From: Phytopythium helicoides
Lineage: Eukaryota; Oomycota; Peronosporomycetes; Pythiales; Pythiaceae
Length of the DNA stretch: 64,000 nt
Assembly (NCBI GenBank): GCA_024867545.1
Contig: JANFNE010000018.1
Location: 186,001 to 250,000 of the forward strand
Reading direction: 5' to 3'
Of this stretch, positions 20,081 to 31,577 are shown one piece after another; within the stretch, counting starts at the first letter, position 1, and every line of letters begins with the position of its first letter. The notes below the pieces were generated by a model, which ran no database searches, had not been told where the DNA came from, and saw nothing but the letters and a program-made list of their open reading frames with translations. Made by a program: the position numbers and the translations under genes.

Positions 20081-23000
20081 ATGGACTGGGACGAGCGCGC
20101 AGAGGACGCGAACGGCTACATCTGCCCGCCGTGCCCGGAGTTCCATCCGACCCCCGAGCAGTTCGCCGACCCGCTGCAATTTATTTCCAGGTGCGGTAAT
20201 TTATTGTCCCGTGACGCGCACTGCAACCTCGGTCTCGTCAACTGACGCGCCAACGGCCACAGCATCCGCCACGTCGGCATGCGCGCCGGCATCTGCAAGA
20301 TCGTGCCGCCGGAGGGCTGGCGCCCTCCATTCGCCATCAACGAACGCTCCTTCCGCTTCCGCACGCGTGTGCAGCAGCTCAACTGCATCGACGCGCACTC
20401 GCGCGCAGAGAAGCAGTTTGTCGACGCACTACGCATGTTCCTCTACCGCCACGGGACGCCCATGCGCGCCATGCCCCGCGTCGATGGCCAGCTCGTCAAT
20501 CTGCGGCTTCTATTCCAGGCCGTGACCGATCTCGGTGGGTTCAAGGCGGTCTGCCAAGAAAAGCAGTGGCCCGCCGTCGTCCGACGCGTGGGACGCACGC
20601 GTGCCGCCGGAGAGCCCACAGAAGACCTCTGCAAAGAGTACCAACGGCACTACGAGGAGCTTCTGCTCGCGTACGAGGATGAACAGTCCCAGCTCAAGCC
20701 AACAGAAGGACCCATGGAGGTTGATGCAGAGCCAGCCAAGCGGAGCGTTATGGAGACTCCCACGGCGAATGTCCCGTCTACTAGCAGTGCGAACAAAGAA
20801 GAGAGTGAGACGGCGGCATCAAGTCAGTCCTTGCCAGCAGCCACACCAATGGCCAAGTCCCGAAGTAGCATGAAGAAATCACGGCGACGTAGCTTGAGCA
20901 ACGAGGACGACCCCGAAGATGTTCATGCCGATGGTAGCGTCAGTGTGAAGCGCACACTATTCTCAGAGAGCGCTAGTAGTGACGAAAATGACTCGGGGAA
21001 ACTCCAAAGTCCGATCAAACGGGCCAAGCAAGATACAAGCGTGCCTCCGCCGCCAGCATCACTGGAGCCTGCGGCTCTCAAGCCTTCGCCTAAGCGGACA
21101 TACCGCCTCGACCCTCCAGTGATTCAAGCAGGCCAGCGGTTCTATCGTTTCTTTCCAGAGACGGGAGCGATCATTACAGAGGTGAAGCGTGTGCTCGGTG
21201 GTAAGAAACCCCACGCTCACATCCGCTACGTCGATGATGGTGCAGTAGACGATGTGGAGTTGCCAATGCTTGAAATCTTGGTTGCCAACGGATGGGATCC
21301 CGCAGCAGCCGAACTTGGGTATAAGAGTGAGATCTGCCAGGCATGCCTTCGAGGCGACTGCTCCAACAAGATGTTGCTATGCGACGGGTGCGACGGAGGT
21401 TACCACCTTTTCTGTCTCGAGCCACCTTTGAAGGCGGTGCCGGAGGGCGACTGGTACTGTGAGTCGTGCGTGGAGCAAGCCGCAGTCGAGGCGAAGGACG
21501 AGAAGGCGGCAAAACAGCGAGCAACGTTTGGCTTTGAGATGGGTGCCGAGACAGCATTGACGACGTACATGGCCAAAGCAAACGCGTGGAAGCGTGAATA
21601 CTTTGGGTTTCCTGATGATGGATCGGAGATGCCAGAGGTGTCTGACCTGGAGATGGAAAAGGAGTATTGGCGCATTTTGGGGACGCCAGCGCACGAACAG
21701 CGGCTTGAAGTGGAATATGGCAGCGATGTGGACAGCGGTGCTGCGGGAAGCGGCTTTCCTAGGTTGGACACTTACATGAAGTGTTTGCGGTTTATCGAGA
21801 AGCGCTGGAAGAAGATGAAGACTGAGGGCAAAGGCAGCGAACCATTATTCTCGCATGGTCTTCGAGATGTCTTAAAGTTCGGCGAATCACTTGAAGAGCT
21901 GCTAGCCAAGTATGCAAATGACGGCTGGAATCTTAACAACCTTCCAAAACTGCCTGGATCGGTGCTGCAGCATTTGGACGAGGACATCAAGGGTGTCATG
22001 GTTCCGTGGATTTACATGGGGATGTGCTTTTCGACATTCTGCTGGCACGTTGAAGATCACAACTTCTACTCGATCAGTTACCTGCACTGCGGCGCCCCAA
22101 AGACATGGTACGGCGTCCCGAGTGAGAAGGCAGACAAGTTTGAAGCCACGATGCGCGAGTTGACACCCGAGCTCTTCGGCAAGCAGCCAGATTTGCATCT
22201 ACAAATGGTGACCATGTTTTCACCCAAGACGCTGCGTGAGCATGGCGTCCCTGTGTACCGAGCGACTCAAAGGCCAAACGAGTTTATTGTAACATTCCCC
22301 TCTGCTTACCATGGTGGATTCAATAACGGGTTCAATTGCGCTGAAGCTGTCAACTTCTCAACTATCGACTGGCTTCCGTGGGGAAGCAAATCGGTGGCGA
22401 ACTACCGTCAATACAAAAAGCTGCCAGTCTTTTGCCACGAAGCACTCGTCTGTTCACTCAGCGAGACGCTAGCAGATGGAGAGAGCGAAGGTAGTCACAA
22501 CAACGGATCGATCGATGTAGAATTGGGGAAAAAGTACTTGCTGCCAGCAATGCAGAAACTTCGGGATGATTTCGAACAATTTCAAGCAATTGTGGCTGCG
22601 TCGCCGGTCAAGCGTCGTGGGAGGATGACCGAATTCGAGCAGTTTACTCAAACTGGCGGTAGCACGGTAGCCAGTGGATTGGCATCGACAACTCGAAGAA
22701 GCATGGCTTCGCGGATGAATGCACGCATGGGTGCCAGTGATCCGTGCGTAGATGGCCAGGACAATGAGGATGAGAGTGCAGATGTTGACGTAAAAGTCGG
22801 CATGAAGCGACGCAAACTTGGGGGGAAAATGATGGCGGCTTCGTCACCTGAGACCAGCATGAAGATGCGTCGCCCGAGTAGGATGGTGCTCTGGGCCGGC
22901 CGGTCTGGCAAGCATGAGGGTCTTCGATGCGCTACATGCAAACAATATTGCTTCCTTCAAGCTGTGGCATGCACTCGGTGTGCTCTGCGACTCTCCACCG

Positions 23001-25708
23001 AAGCCCACCGCGCAGTTGCTTGCGTCGAGCACGTAACTAACCGGTGTAAATGTGACCCCGAGCAGCATTACATCTATCTGTACCGCTACGAGCTGCGTGA
23101 ACTCGACGGTCTGTTGGATCGGATGCGGAATAAGCTCAAGCGCGTAGATGATTGGAACGCAGCGTTTGATAACATCTTTGGCTCCAGCGCTGACGTCAAG
23201 GTTGAAGTTGATGACATGGAGGTTGATATTGTCAAGACCGAGACGAAGAAACCTGATGTATTCGAGCTTGAGAGCCTTTTGAAAGAAGGGCGGCAACTTG
23301 GAGTCAAGCCTACGAAGCTTTCCGCGGTTGAGAGCGCAATCCAAGCGGTCAATGATTGGTCGACACGAGCATCTGAAGTTCTGAACCCTTCGCCAGTATC
23401 CCATCATTTACCACAACAGCCGCAGCCGTTTGACGCCAACCACGCTTACAAGAATCGATCCGGCGCACCATCTCCTCAACCACTTATTTCGTGGGTTGAG
23501 GTGCTTAAGTTATTGGAGGAAGCAAAACATCTTGTCGTCACGCCGTCCAGAGATTTCGATCGTATTCAGAGACTCGCAACCCGATGGCAAGAGTGCGAGG
23601 CGAACGGCCAGAAAGTCCTCGATCAAGTTGCATCTATTCAGCTCGAAGAATCTGTCCGAGTGTCTACCTTTGCGCTGGGCTCTCACTATACTATGGATGC
23701 TGCACGAAATGTGGTCGTGACACTCGACAAGCAAAACGAAGCGCTTCGAGACATGATGGATGATATCGCTGATGTGCGTGACAGCATGAGCCAGCTTTCG
23801 CTAGACGTTGGCAAGGGGATGACCGCTCAGCTGGACCGTGCTATAGCGTACGTCGAGGTTCTGAGTGGGGCCAACTCGATGGTTGCAGCTGCTGCATGCC
23901 GGCTTGCGACATCAAACAGGTCCCAGTCAAACCCTAATGATGTTGTTCGAGTGGGTGAGGCCGAGTGCAGAGCGCTTGTAGACGAAGCGGAAGGTCTGGG
24001 ACTTGATGAATCTGTAGCAATTCGGAAGATTGAGATCTTGCGGTCCTTGTTGCGGGCATCACAGCATGGCGCAGAAGAGCTCGCTGCTGCGTTAGCTGCA
24101 GACCGAGTACTTAGCGCGGAGGAACTTGCAGCTCTGCTCGAGCGTGCTCAAAAACTACCGATCCTACCCGAACGAGCCGAAGAAGTGGCGACCCGACTTT
24201 CGCAATGCCGGGCGTGGGAGGCTCGCGTAAGCGAGCTACTTCGTGGGTCTAGCGGGCGAAAACCGCCACTAGAAGAGGTTGAGGCATTCTGCCATACTGC
24301 CGATGAGCATTTTGTGCCAGCTTCATCACTTTTACGCCGGCAGCTGCATTCGCGCGCGCAAGATGCGAGGCGCTGGCAGTCGAATGTGGCTTCCCTCTTT
24401 CTGCGACCGTCTGGTAGTCGTATGGCCCTGGATACTTTCTTCTCTCGTGCACTATCCCGCTTGGAGCAATGTCGTAGCTCAGATGGCGGGAGCGAAGCGT
24501 TGTTCGCACGCTGGCGTGTTCATTGCGTGTGTGAACAGGTGCTGAACGATCACGCACCGATGATCACGTGCTCTCGATGCTCTCGATATTTCCACCCAGT
24601 CTGCGTCGGGGTTTCTGAGTCACGAAAAGTGTTTACATGCCAATCATGTCGCCATGGCACAGATCCTGCCTCACAACCAGTATTCCAGTCACCTCCTGGT
24701 ATCTTCTGCTCATGTCGCGGACCTGAAATGCTCCCCATGGTATGCTGTGATTTTTGTGACGAATGGTATCACGGAGGGTGTGTCGGCATGCGCGAAGAGG
24801 ATATGAACCGGGTCGAATCCTTCCGTTGCCCTCGCTGTGCCGTCCGTCAGCGCGTGGCTTACCTCGACCCGATGCTAGCAGCGGCATCCTCCAGTGTGTA
24901 TGAAGGGCGGCGGCCGGCGTTGGCCAAAGTGCGTGCGCTTCTGGCACAGTATTCGTCCCAGCTCATTGCGGTGCCAGCTGGTGCAGGAGCGCTTGTATCG
25001 TACATGACAGCAAGCGACAGTGTCGTGAGCGCTGCGCAGGAGTACGCCAGAGAGTTCTCCCGCAGCTTTTCGCCTCAGGCATTTGCACAAATGGACGGTC
25101 AAGCTGAGCAGCGACGTGTAGCAGCTATGCTGGAGCAGCTCTCTGTTCTTGAAGTAGCGCCAGCAACCGGTCGACAGGTTGAGGCTGAAGGGCATGCAGG
25201 GTCTAACGAGGAGGAAGACGTGGTGGCGAGCCTTCGCGCTATCCATTGGTGTCTGCGCGCGTGTTCATTGTTGCTCGGCAATGATCACGCACCCAAGTAC
25301 TCGCATTTGGTAGTGCTCCTCGAGGATGCCCGCCGTATTCGTCGGCTACACGAACAACCGCGAGGGCAACACGGTCACCACGGTGATGTCGACTCGAACT
25401 CAAAGCTTCCAGCGACACTATTGCCACCTTTCGCTCCCGCTGAGTTTGCACGAATCCAGCAGACAATTACCGATCTCGTAGCGCGTGCGGGTCGATGGCT
25501 GAGTCAAGTTAAGGTGCTTGAGGTCGAGGAATGGAACATTGGGCGAGCTCACCGCTTGCGTGCCGAGTACGGGGAGCTTGTGCAGTTTCTCGAGCTCCCT
25601 GCAGCTGAAGTCAAGCTTGTGCACGACGTGGCCAGCGGAAACAGCGGTGGCGCAGCAAACGTGGCAGTGAACATCGATAGTGATAGCTCAGCCATGTACA
25701 CACTGTGA
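20081..25708 (+). CDS. KDM5: KDM5/JARID1-type histone H3K4 demethylase
   Basis: Exons 20081-20190 and 20263-25708 give 1851 residues. The 72-base intron must be removed to restore the JmjN domain (CPPCPEFHPTPEQFADPLQF, then ISSIRHVGMRAGICKIVPP). Domain order follows the family: JmjN; ARID (about 75-170); PHD1 near 395-440 (CDGCDGGYHLFCLEPPLK); JmjC from about 620, with iron ligands in FCWHVEDHNF and AYHGGFNNGF; a C5HC2 zinc finger near 927; a PLU-1-like helical region; and two C-terminal PHD fingers near 1458 and 1520 (FHPVCVGVSE, CCDFCDEWYHGGCVG). KDM5 enzymes remove methyl groups from H3K4 using Fe(II) and 2-oxoglutarate. All three expected metal ligands are visible. Confidence 0.95.
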
Positions 25709-25805
25709 CGATAGGTAGGCATTTGCAAAAAAAAAGTAATCTTCGTGTTTTTCATTGTACGAGAGATGTGTTGTGGTTCTGTTGGTATGGTACACGAATG
25801 GCTTG

Positions 25806-28313
25806 CTAGCTGTACAGCGTGTCGAGCAGTGCCTGGTACTTGTGCTCGACGGCACGGCGTTTGACGTCACCCGTCTCGGGGTCGATCTCACCAGTCTCGA
25901 CCGAGAAAGTCCCGGCCATGATCATCCACTTGCGCACACGAAAGCCTGCCGCAGCAACAGCACATCGCGTTGGCAGCGACTCGATCAGATCATCGAGGTA
26001 TACAGCCCACGCCTGGCAGCGAATGGCCTCCGGAACGGTTGTCGCCTTACTGCCTATGGCGCGTGCGATCTGCAGCGCATCATCGCCGAGCTGATTCGAG
26101 TGGCCGAGCGCTCGAGTCCCGCGGTTTGACGAATGAACCGCACCAGATTGGGACTGGAATGAAGGGAAGGATGTGGGCGTGCAGGATGCCCCCGGAACCG
26201 CAGTCTGAAGGAACAACAGTACGCTCAGGAATGCGCGGCCGTCGCCAATCAGCACGGCGCGTGCCAGCTCTGGGTGGTCTTCCGTGATGGCGCGCTCCAG
26301 GGGCTTGATAGGCACCCAGTCACCAGTACCGAGCACCACAAAGTCACGAGGATCGTTTAGCGTTAGGAAACCCGTCGGTGTGAGAAATCCACGCTGGGGG
26401 AGTGCCAGCCACCCTACGTGCGGCTCCTCGCGCACAATGCCATCCTCACAACGCACGTGGCCCATGAAAACGTTGCGACCACGCAGCAGCACGTCTTGAG
26501 TCGACTCGTCACAGCGAAGTAACGTTCGTCGAAGTGCACGACCTGCGGCTCCGAGTTCCCATGCACGCGGACAGTTGAGTGCCGCAAAGCCTGTCGCTTC
26601 AGCAGTGCCGCCGAGCTGGTAAAGTGGCAAATCAACTGTTTGAAAAAGGCGCTCGAGCTCGAAATCGAGTGGAGCGAGGACCGAGAAACACGCTGTGCAC
26701 GACTCGAGCCCAATCTTGCGCTTGATTGCATTCAGCACAAGCTTCTTTGCTAGAATATAGCCGAGCGAGCGGTGGTGGTGCTTCTTGCGTGGGCTGCTGG
26801 GCTGTCCTTGCTGCTCCTTGAGCTCGAAGAGCTGTTTCTTTGCATTGTTGGTTGCACGAGTCTTGGCCCAGCGGTACAGCACAGCATTGGCATCTCGCTT
26901 GGCGCGGTATACTTGAGAGCTTACGCTGCTCCAGGTTGCGGGCGTGGCGAACAGAACCGTGGGCTTAGCCGTTGAGATCACCTGCATGAGCGGTTTGGAG
27001 CTCGGCACGCATGTCACTGACAGTCCGCAGACTACCGGCACAAAAATCTCGAGCACTTGAGATGCCACGTGGTGCAGCGGGAGGTAGCCGAGCATGCGAT
27101 CATGACTCGACAGCGGACCAAGACTCTGTGCGACGGTTGCAGCCGTGAACAGCACATTGTCATGCGAGAGCTTGACTCCTCGGATTCTTCCACTTGCATC
27201 AAGTCCAAACTCAATCGCGCAGCATTGAGCTGGAGACACCGATGCCGCCGCGCGCTCGACCTGCTCTGTAGATGGCGTGTCTGAGGCTTCGTCATCGGCC
27301 GCAAGGGCCTCCACGTCGGCCATGGTGAGCACGTTTACTGGTGCGTCGACTCGAAGCAGTAAGTCTACTGGATCCTGGTCCCGGTCGAGCACAATGACAG
27401 CGCGGAGTGAGTCGGCTGCATCCCCCAGCGCGTCCACAACAGCATCGCCGAGCCTGTCGACGACCAGCACTCGGGCTTTTGCAGCTGGAAGGATGCTATC
27501 AGCCAGGTCGGACGAGCGCCACGTGGACCGTACATGGGCAACAGCCCCGCCTAGGGCCACGGCCGCCAGGTGCAGCGCGTACATATCGGGCGAGGAGCGC
27601 GCGGCCACCACGAGCGCCTCGCCAGAAGCGAAGCCCAGGCGCAGCAGCACACGCGCCGAGCGGCGGACGCGGGCGAGCAGTTGCGCCCACGAGACGCTCT
27701 CGGTGGGTGGTGTCCACACGGTAGACGCTGTGGCCGTCTTGCGATCGGCCGGCGGGACGAGCAGCGCCGGCGCGTCCCCGAGGCGCGCGGCCGTCCTCAT
27801 CAGAGCTCCATAGACCGTCGCGGACGCGGCTGCGGACGGGGTTACGAGCGCTGAGGCTGGCCGCGCGGTCGTGGATGCAGACGGTGGCGGCGTCTGGTCC
27901 GGCAGGAACGAGTAGGTGGCCGCGACGGAGGAGGAGCTGCCAAGCGTGAAGGAGCTGGCGCGCGCGTACATGAACCCGCTGCCGATAGGCGGCGCGCGCT
28001 GCTGCGAGGCCGGCGCCGGGTCGATCTTGAGCGCGCTGAAGCGCGGCACGAGGTCTGGCGAGTCGCCCGCCACCGTGTGGCGGCGCTTGCCCGGCGCAGC
28101 CTTGCGGTCGTCGACGGCCGTGGCCGCGAGCGGGCGCGCGGACGGATGCAGCGGCTCGTCGAGGTCCGCGGGGTCGGCGTGGATGACGGTGGCGCGGAAC
28201 GAGATCATGTCGGACGTGAGCCGCGGCGCGTCCCCCGTGGACGCCGTGGACGCCGAGGACGGGCGGCTATTTCTGCGGTCTGGGGCCGCGGCCGGCCCAC
28301 GCGACACGGCCAT
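25806..28313 (-). CDS. Bubblegum-type acyl-CoA synthetase homologue with eroded active site
   Basis: The ATG at 28313 gives 835 residues in one exon. Residues 1-160 are a low-complexity Ser/Ala/Pro-rich extension. The adenylate-forming fold follows, with LPLHHVASQVLE (411-422) and YQLGGTAEATG (564-574) matching long-chain/bubblegum (ACSBG) synthetases. Three hallmark motifs are altered. The ATP-binding loop YTSGTTGxPKGV reads FGLDASGRIRGVKLSH near 369-384. The ribose-binding TGD after GWL reads LPQ. The GRxKE hinge reads NDPRD, with the following GGENV replaced by GTGDWV. The frame is otherwise intact and conserved, so this may be a pseudoenzyme or have changed chemistry. Its stop lies 97 bases from that of KDM5, in convergent orientation. 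Confidence 0.85.
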   Translation of the reverse strand: MAVSRGPAAAPDRRNSRPSSASTASTGDAPRLTSDMISFRATVIHADPADLDEPLHPSARPLAATAVDDRKAAPGKRRHTVAGDSPDLVPRFSALKIDPAPASQQRAPPIGSGFMYARASSFTLGSSSSVAATYSFLPDQTPPPSASTTARPASALVTPSAAASATVYGALMRTAARLGDAPALLVPPADRKTATASTVWTPPTESVSWAQLLARVRRSARVLLRLGFASGEALVVAARSSPDMYALHLAAVALGGAVAHVRSTWRSSDLADSILPAAKARVLVVDRLGDAVVDALGDAADSLRAVIVLDRDQDPVDLLLRVDAPVNVLTMADVEALAADDEASDTPSTEQVERAAASVSPAQCCAIEFGLDASGRIRGVKLSHDNVLFTAATVAQSLGPLSSHDRMLGYLPLHHVASQVLEIFVPVVCGLSVTCVPSSKPLMQVISTAKPTVLFATPATWSSVSSQVYRAKRDANAVLYRWAKTRATNNAKKQLFELKEQQGQPSSPRKKHHHRSLGYILAKKLVLNAIKRKIGLESCTACFSVLAPLDFELERLFQTVDLPLYQLGGTAEATGFAALNCPRAWELGAAGRALRRTLLRCDESTQDVLLRGRNVFMGHVRCEDGIVREEPHVGWLALPQRGFLTPTGFLTLNDPRDFVVLGTGDWVPIKPLERAITEDHPELARAVLIGDGRAFLSVLLFLQTAVPGASCTPTSFPSFQSQSGAVHSSNRGTRALGHSNQLGDDALQIARAIGSKATTVPEAIRCQAWAVYLDDLIESLPTRCAVAAAGFRVRKWMIMAGTFSVETGEIDPETGDVKRRAVEHKYQALLDTLYS

Positions 28314-29245
28314 GGCCGCAGCCGCAGATTACGCTCGCCAGGCTCGCAGCCGCGCGGGTGGGAGCAGCCTCCGAGGCGCAGGCGGGCGAGGCGGGCGAGG
28401 AGCGCGGCCGGATGCGGCACGTTGGTGTATGGAATTTGCCGAGTGAGTGGGAGACATGGGGCGTCCCGGTACCAAAGCCTACGGGACGCTCTGGCGCGGG
28501 GTTTGGACCAATCGGACGGCGCGGAGAGCGCGATGCGGCGACTTGATTGGGCGAAATGCGACGCTTCGAAAGAAAAAAAGAACCAGATGAGCAGATGGCG
28601 GGGTACCACGCCGCTGTCACCGGAAGGGAAGCGTGTCCCAGGGTCCAGCAGCGTGCTGTGAGCACTGCGACTGCATCAAGCGAGCCTCGAAGTGGCGAGG
28701 ACGGCCCTCGGCATTTGGACGCTTGGAGGCGAGAGCTATACAGCCTCGTAATCGCGGAAGTGCGGACGCGGCGTCGTCGACAACGGCGTCGTTTTCTTTG
28801 ATGCTCGCGCCGTGGTCGCCGCACAGCCGGGGCCGAGGTGGGTGCCGATGGATCTTTGGCTGCTCTGCTGCACAGCGACGCTACGTGACTGACTGGCCGC
28901 GCAACACAACGGACGACGCTCGGAAGGGAGCTGCGCACACGTAGTAAACAGTCAAACAACTGCACGACACTGGCGTCAGCAGCCAAGGACAGATCGCCAC
29001 GGTAGCTGGTCGTAGAGGATCCCGCCATAAGCTGCAGTCTCCATCCAACCTGCGAGGTGATCCCAAGCTGGTTGAAGTGCCGCTTCACGTGTCAAAATGG
29101 TGTTGAAGTGGTGGTGCCGCTTGACGTGTCAAAAATGTATCCATCAAACTCGAATGACACCCACAATGCACGTGCCCAACCGTTTCAGCCATCAGTCTCC
29201 GTTTCTTCACGCACATCAACAGTCCCACCACCACCACCGCGCTGA
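28314..29245. other. Intergenic region upstream of two divergent genes
   Basis: No gene supported. The plus strand near 29192-29208 reads TCAGTCTCCGTTTCTTC, a weak initiator-like element about 38-54 bases before the ATG at 29246. A near-repeat of TTGAAGTGSYGST...TGTCAAAA occurs at 29073-29098 and 29103-29134. Confidence 0.4.
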
Positions 29246-30088
29246 ATGGCTACAAGTACTAGCAGCCAGCCCGGTTTCTTCCGTCGGCTCTTTGGTTCAT
29301 CGAGCAACACCTTCACGCCATCCTTGTCAGGAAAGCTTGTCACTCCCCGCAATCTACCCAAGGCTTTGACAACCTCACCGGTGTCTGATCCACTGCGATC
29401 TCTCTGGAAAGCTTCGCCAACCGATGAAGCGGTGTTCGGCATTTATCGCGAGTGCGTCACTGAGTTGGCACGCCTTCGTGATATCCGCGTGACGACTGTA
29501 GCTGCTCCTGTCGAACAAGGTCACCTCCCTCGCTCAGCTCTGTTGTCAGGAGTCGAGGTCACCATCGAGCTCGTCGTAAGCGGTCCCGAGTCCCGAGGAG
29601 TATACCATGCTCCGTTAACCACACGCACAGTCACGCACACGTTTGGTGAATGCCGAGAACTGCTCAAGATCCTTTCGTTCAGCATTGAACCAAACGATAC
29701 GTGTGGCTGCAATGGAGATCGATGCGAGTATCGTGCTGCCATGCGCGACTTTCTGTCGACGTGCTGGGTCCACCCTCCTATTGTGCACGGCACCGCAATG
29801 CAGTGGGGAGGAGGAGATGGCGGTGTCGCCGCTGGGATCCGTAAGAGCGTGCTCACCGCTAGTCTTATGGTCATTTTAGCATTTGCGAGGGGGGAGTATG
29901 GGTCTCCAAGTGGAGCTGCTGCTGTGAGCAAGCCACCGAGCGAAGAACGAGAAGATAAAACTGCACTCCCAGCGTTGGAAGCGACACGTGCCGTCCCCAG
30001 TCCTGTTGCCGTCAAGTGCCGAGCGCAACTTGAGGTCGCTGTCGTCGTGCGCAGCTTCCTCCTGTGCGCGAAGGACCGCGAATTCTAG
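29246..30088 (+). CDS. Highly divergent PX-like family protein
   Basis: This intronless gene encodes 280 residues. The N-terminal GFFRRLFGSSSN resembles ALFRRLFGRKN in the following gene. The region corresponding to the PX core is recognisable mainly through the pair and the family layout: GVEVTIELVVSG, then TRTVTHTFGECRELLKILSF where other members have RRYSDFxxLR, then a cysteine element (CGCNGDRCEY), FLSTCWVHPPIV, a helix (VLTASLMVILAFAR) and a C-terminal CRAQLEVAVVVRSFLL. The PX arginine/tyrosine signature is lost, so phosphoinositide binding is doubtful. Gene 30205-31143 is its tandem paralogue 116 bases downstream. Confidence 0.75.
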   Translation: MATSTSSQPGFFRRLFGSSSNTFTPSLSGKLVTPRNLPKALTTSPVSDPLRSLWKASPTDEAVFGIYRECVTELARLRDIRVTTVAAPVEQGHLPRSALLSGVEVTIELVVSGPESRGVYHAPLTTRTVTHTFGECRELLKILSFSIEPNDTCGCNGDRCEYRAAMRDFLSTCWVHPPIVHGTAMQWGGGDGGVAAGIRKSVLTASLMVILAFARGEYGSPSGAAAVSKPPSEEREDKTALPALEATRAVPSPVAVKCRAQLEVAVVVRSFLLCAKDREF

Positions 30089-30204
30089 TGAGAATCCACC
30101 TGCTCCACTTCAATTGGAATTGAACACGCAAACCTAGTGTTGCGCATCCTCATCTTCGCCTCCCGGTGGACTCTTTCTTTGTCTGGCCCATTCGCGAATT
30201 CTCC

Positions 30205-31143
30205 ATGGAGCCGAGACTCGCTGTCCCCCGCCGCTCTCTGCTGTCGTCTCCCGCGAATCCCAACGAGGACAGCCGATGGTCCAGCAGCTCGGCGAGCACG
30301 ATCTCCAGTCGCGCTAGCCAGAGCGGGACGGATCGACAGCAATCCAGCCATGAACACCACCGCGCGCTCTTCCGTCGGCTGTTCGGACGCAAGAACCGCT
30401 CCTCTGCTGCAGCCCCAGGCTCCTTGATCTACCCCCGCTCGCTGCCGAGGTCCCTCGCGAGCGTGCCTTTCGTGCGCACCCTTTGCGAGGTGTGGGAGAC
30501 CGGGTCCGAGACCGACACAGGAGTCAAGTTCAGCGAGTGCTTCCTCCAAGTCAACACCGTTCGACGGGTGCGCGTGCTCAAGCTCGCCGACGCGTCCAAT
30601 GGAGTCGCCGTCACAATCGAGGTCTCTCTTGAGCAGCTCGCGAGCGGTGGCATGGTCGCCGCAGTGACAAGACGGACATTGTCGCGGTCGTTCGCGGACT
30701 GCAGTCACCTGCTCAAGCTGCTGTCGCTCATCGCCAAGCCCAGTCTGCGCTGCTCCTGTGAAAGCGGCCTGAGTAGCAGAACCAGCGAGTGCGAGTGGAG
30801 TGCGAATATGCGGCGGTTTGCATCGACGTGCTGGGTCCAGCCGGCGCTCGTGAACCCGCACGTCCTCCAGCTGTGCGGCGCGCAGAGGATGCGGGCGGGC
30901 GTGCTGGAGGCCAGTTTGAACGACATCGTTTCGCTGGTGGCTCGCAACGAGCTTGATGATCGGGTCAAGGCCTCATCGACGGACAAGCCGCGCACAGGAC
31001 AGCATATTTCGCCTTTGCAAGCAGGCAGTCGTCTCCCTCGCCTGTCGAGCGTCCCCATCGGGTATCCCAAGCCCACAGCGACCTGCCGAGCCCAACTTGA
31101 AGCCGCCGCCGTCGTCCGCGACTTTCTCCTCTCTGGATCGTGA
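30205..31143 (+). CDS. Highly divergent PX-like family protein, tandem paralogue
   Basis: This intronless gene encodes 312 residues from the ATG at 30205; a GTG at 30166 is an alternative. Its Ser-rich N-terminus holds ALFRRLFGRKN. The core follows the preceding gene: GVAVTIEVSLEQL, RRTLSRSFADCSHLLKLLSL, a cysteine patch (LRCSCESG), FASTCWVQPALV, VLEASLNDIVSLVAR and CRAQLEAAAVVRDFLLSGS. As in its neighbour, the PX signature RRYSDF is replaced. A TCATCTTCGCC stretch near 30150-30160 could be an initiator. Confidence 0.75.
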   Translation: MEPRLAVPRRSLLSSPANPNEDSRWSSSSASTISSRASQSGTDRQQSSHEHHRALFRRLFGRKNRSSAAAPGSLIYPRSLPRSLASVPFVRTLCEVWETGSETDTGVKFSECFLQVNTVRRVRVLKLADASNGVAVTIEVSLEQLASGGMVAAVTRRTLSRSFADCSHLLKLLSLIAKPSLRCSCESGLSSRTSECEWSANMRRFASTCWVQPALVNPHVLQLCGAQRMRAGVLEASLNDIVSLVARNELDDRVKASSTDKPRTGQHISPLQAGSRLPRLSSVPIGYPKPTATCRAQLEAAAVVRDFLLSGS

Positions 31144-31577
31144 CGTAGCAGCAGCAAAGCAGGTGCGAGTCCAACGTAGCGGCACGATGCCACGCCACAA
31201 CCCAGTTGAAGCGGCGGCTTGGGCTCGACCAGCATTCGGTCTCCATGCAGCTGCGTGTGTCATACTCTGCGTGGAGTGGGTGCGTAAACCGATGGTCTCA
31301 TTTGCCGTCCTCTGAACGCCAATGTCCTCGTAAACATCGTGGCTCCCCATCCGTATAAACCCTCCACGCAGCCCCCGTCGTCATCTATCCCTCTTTAATC
31401 CCATGCTGGTCCCCCCTGCGTTATCGCCCGCGTCCAACTCGTGGCGTAATCGGTGCATACCGTTCACTGGGACACTTAGCGTCCGCTCGTGGAGCTCTCG
31501 GCATACAATCGCCAAGTCTTTTTCGGCCAGCGGCCCCCGCCGCCGCCGCCAACTCGGCCATTCGCCGATCGACCGCC
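31144..31577 (+). other. Intergenic spacer, nothing recognised
   Basis: Separates the divergent tandem pair from the PX-like gene at 31578. I see no gene. An SSR-like CCGCCGCCGCC lies at about 31540-31550, near the next start. Confidence 0.4.
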
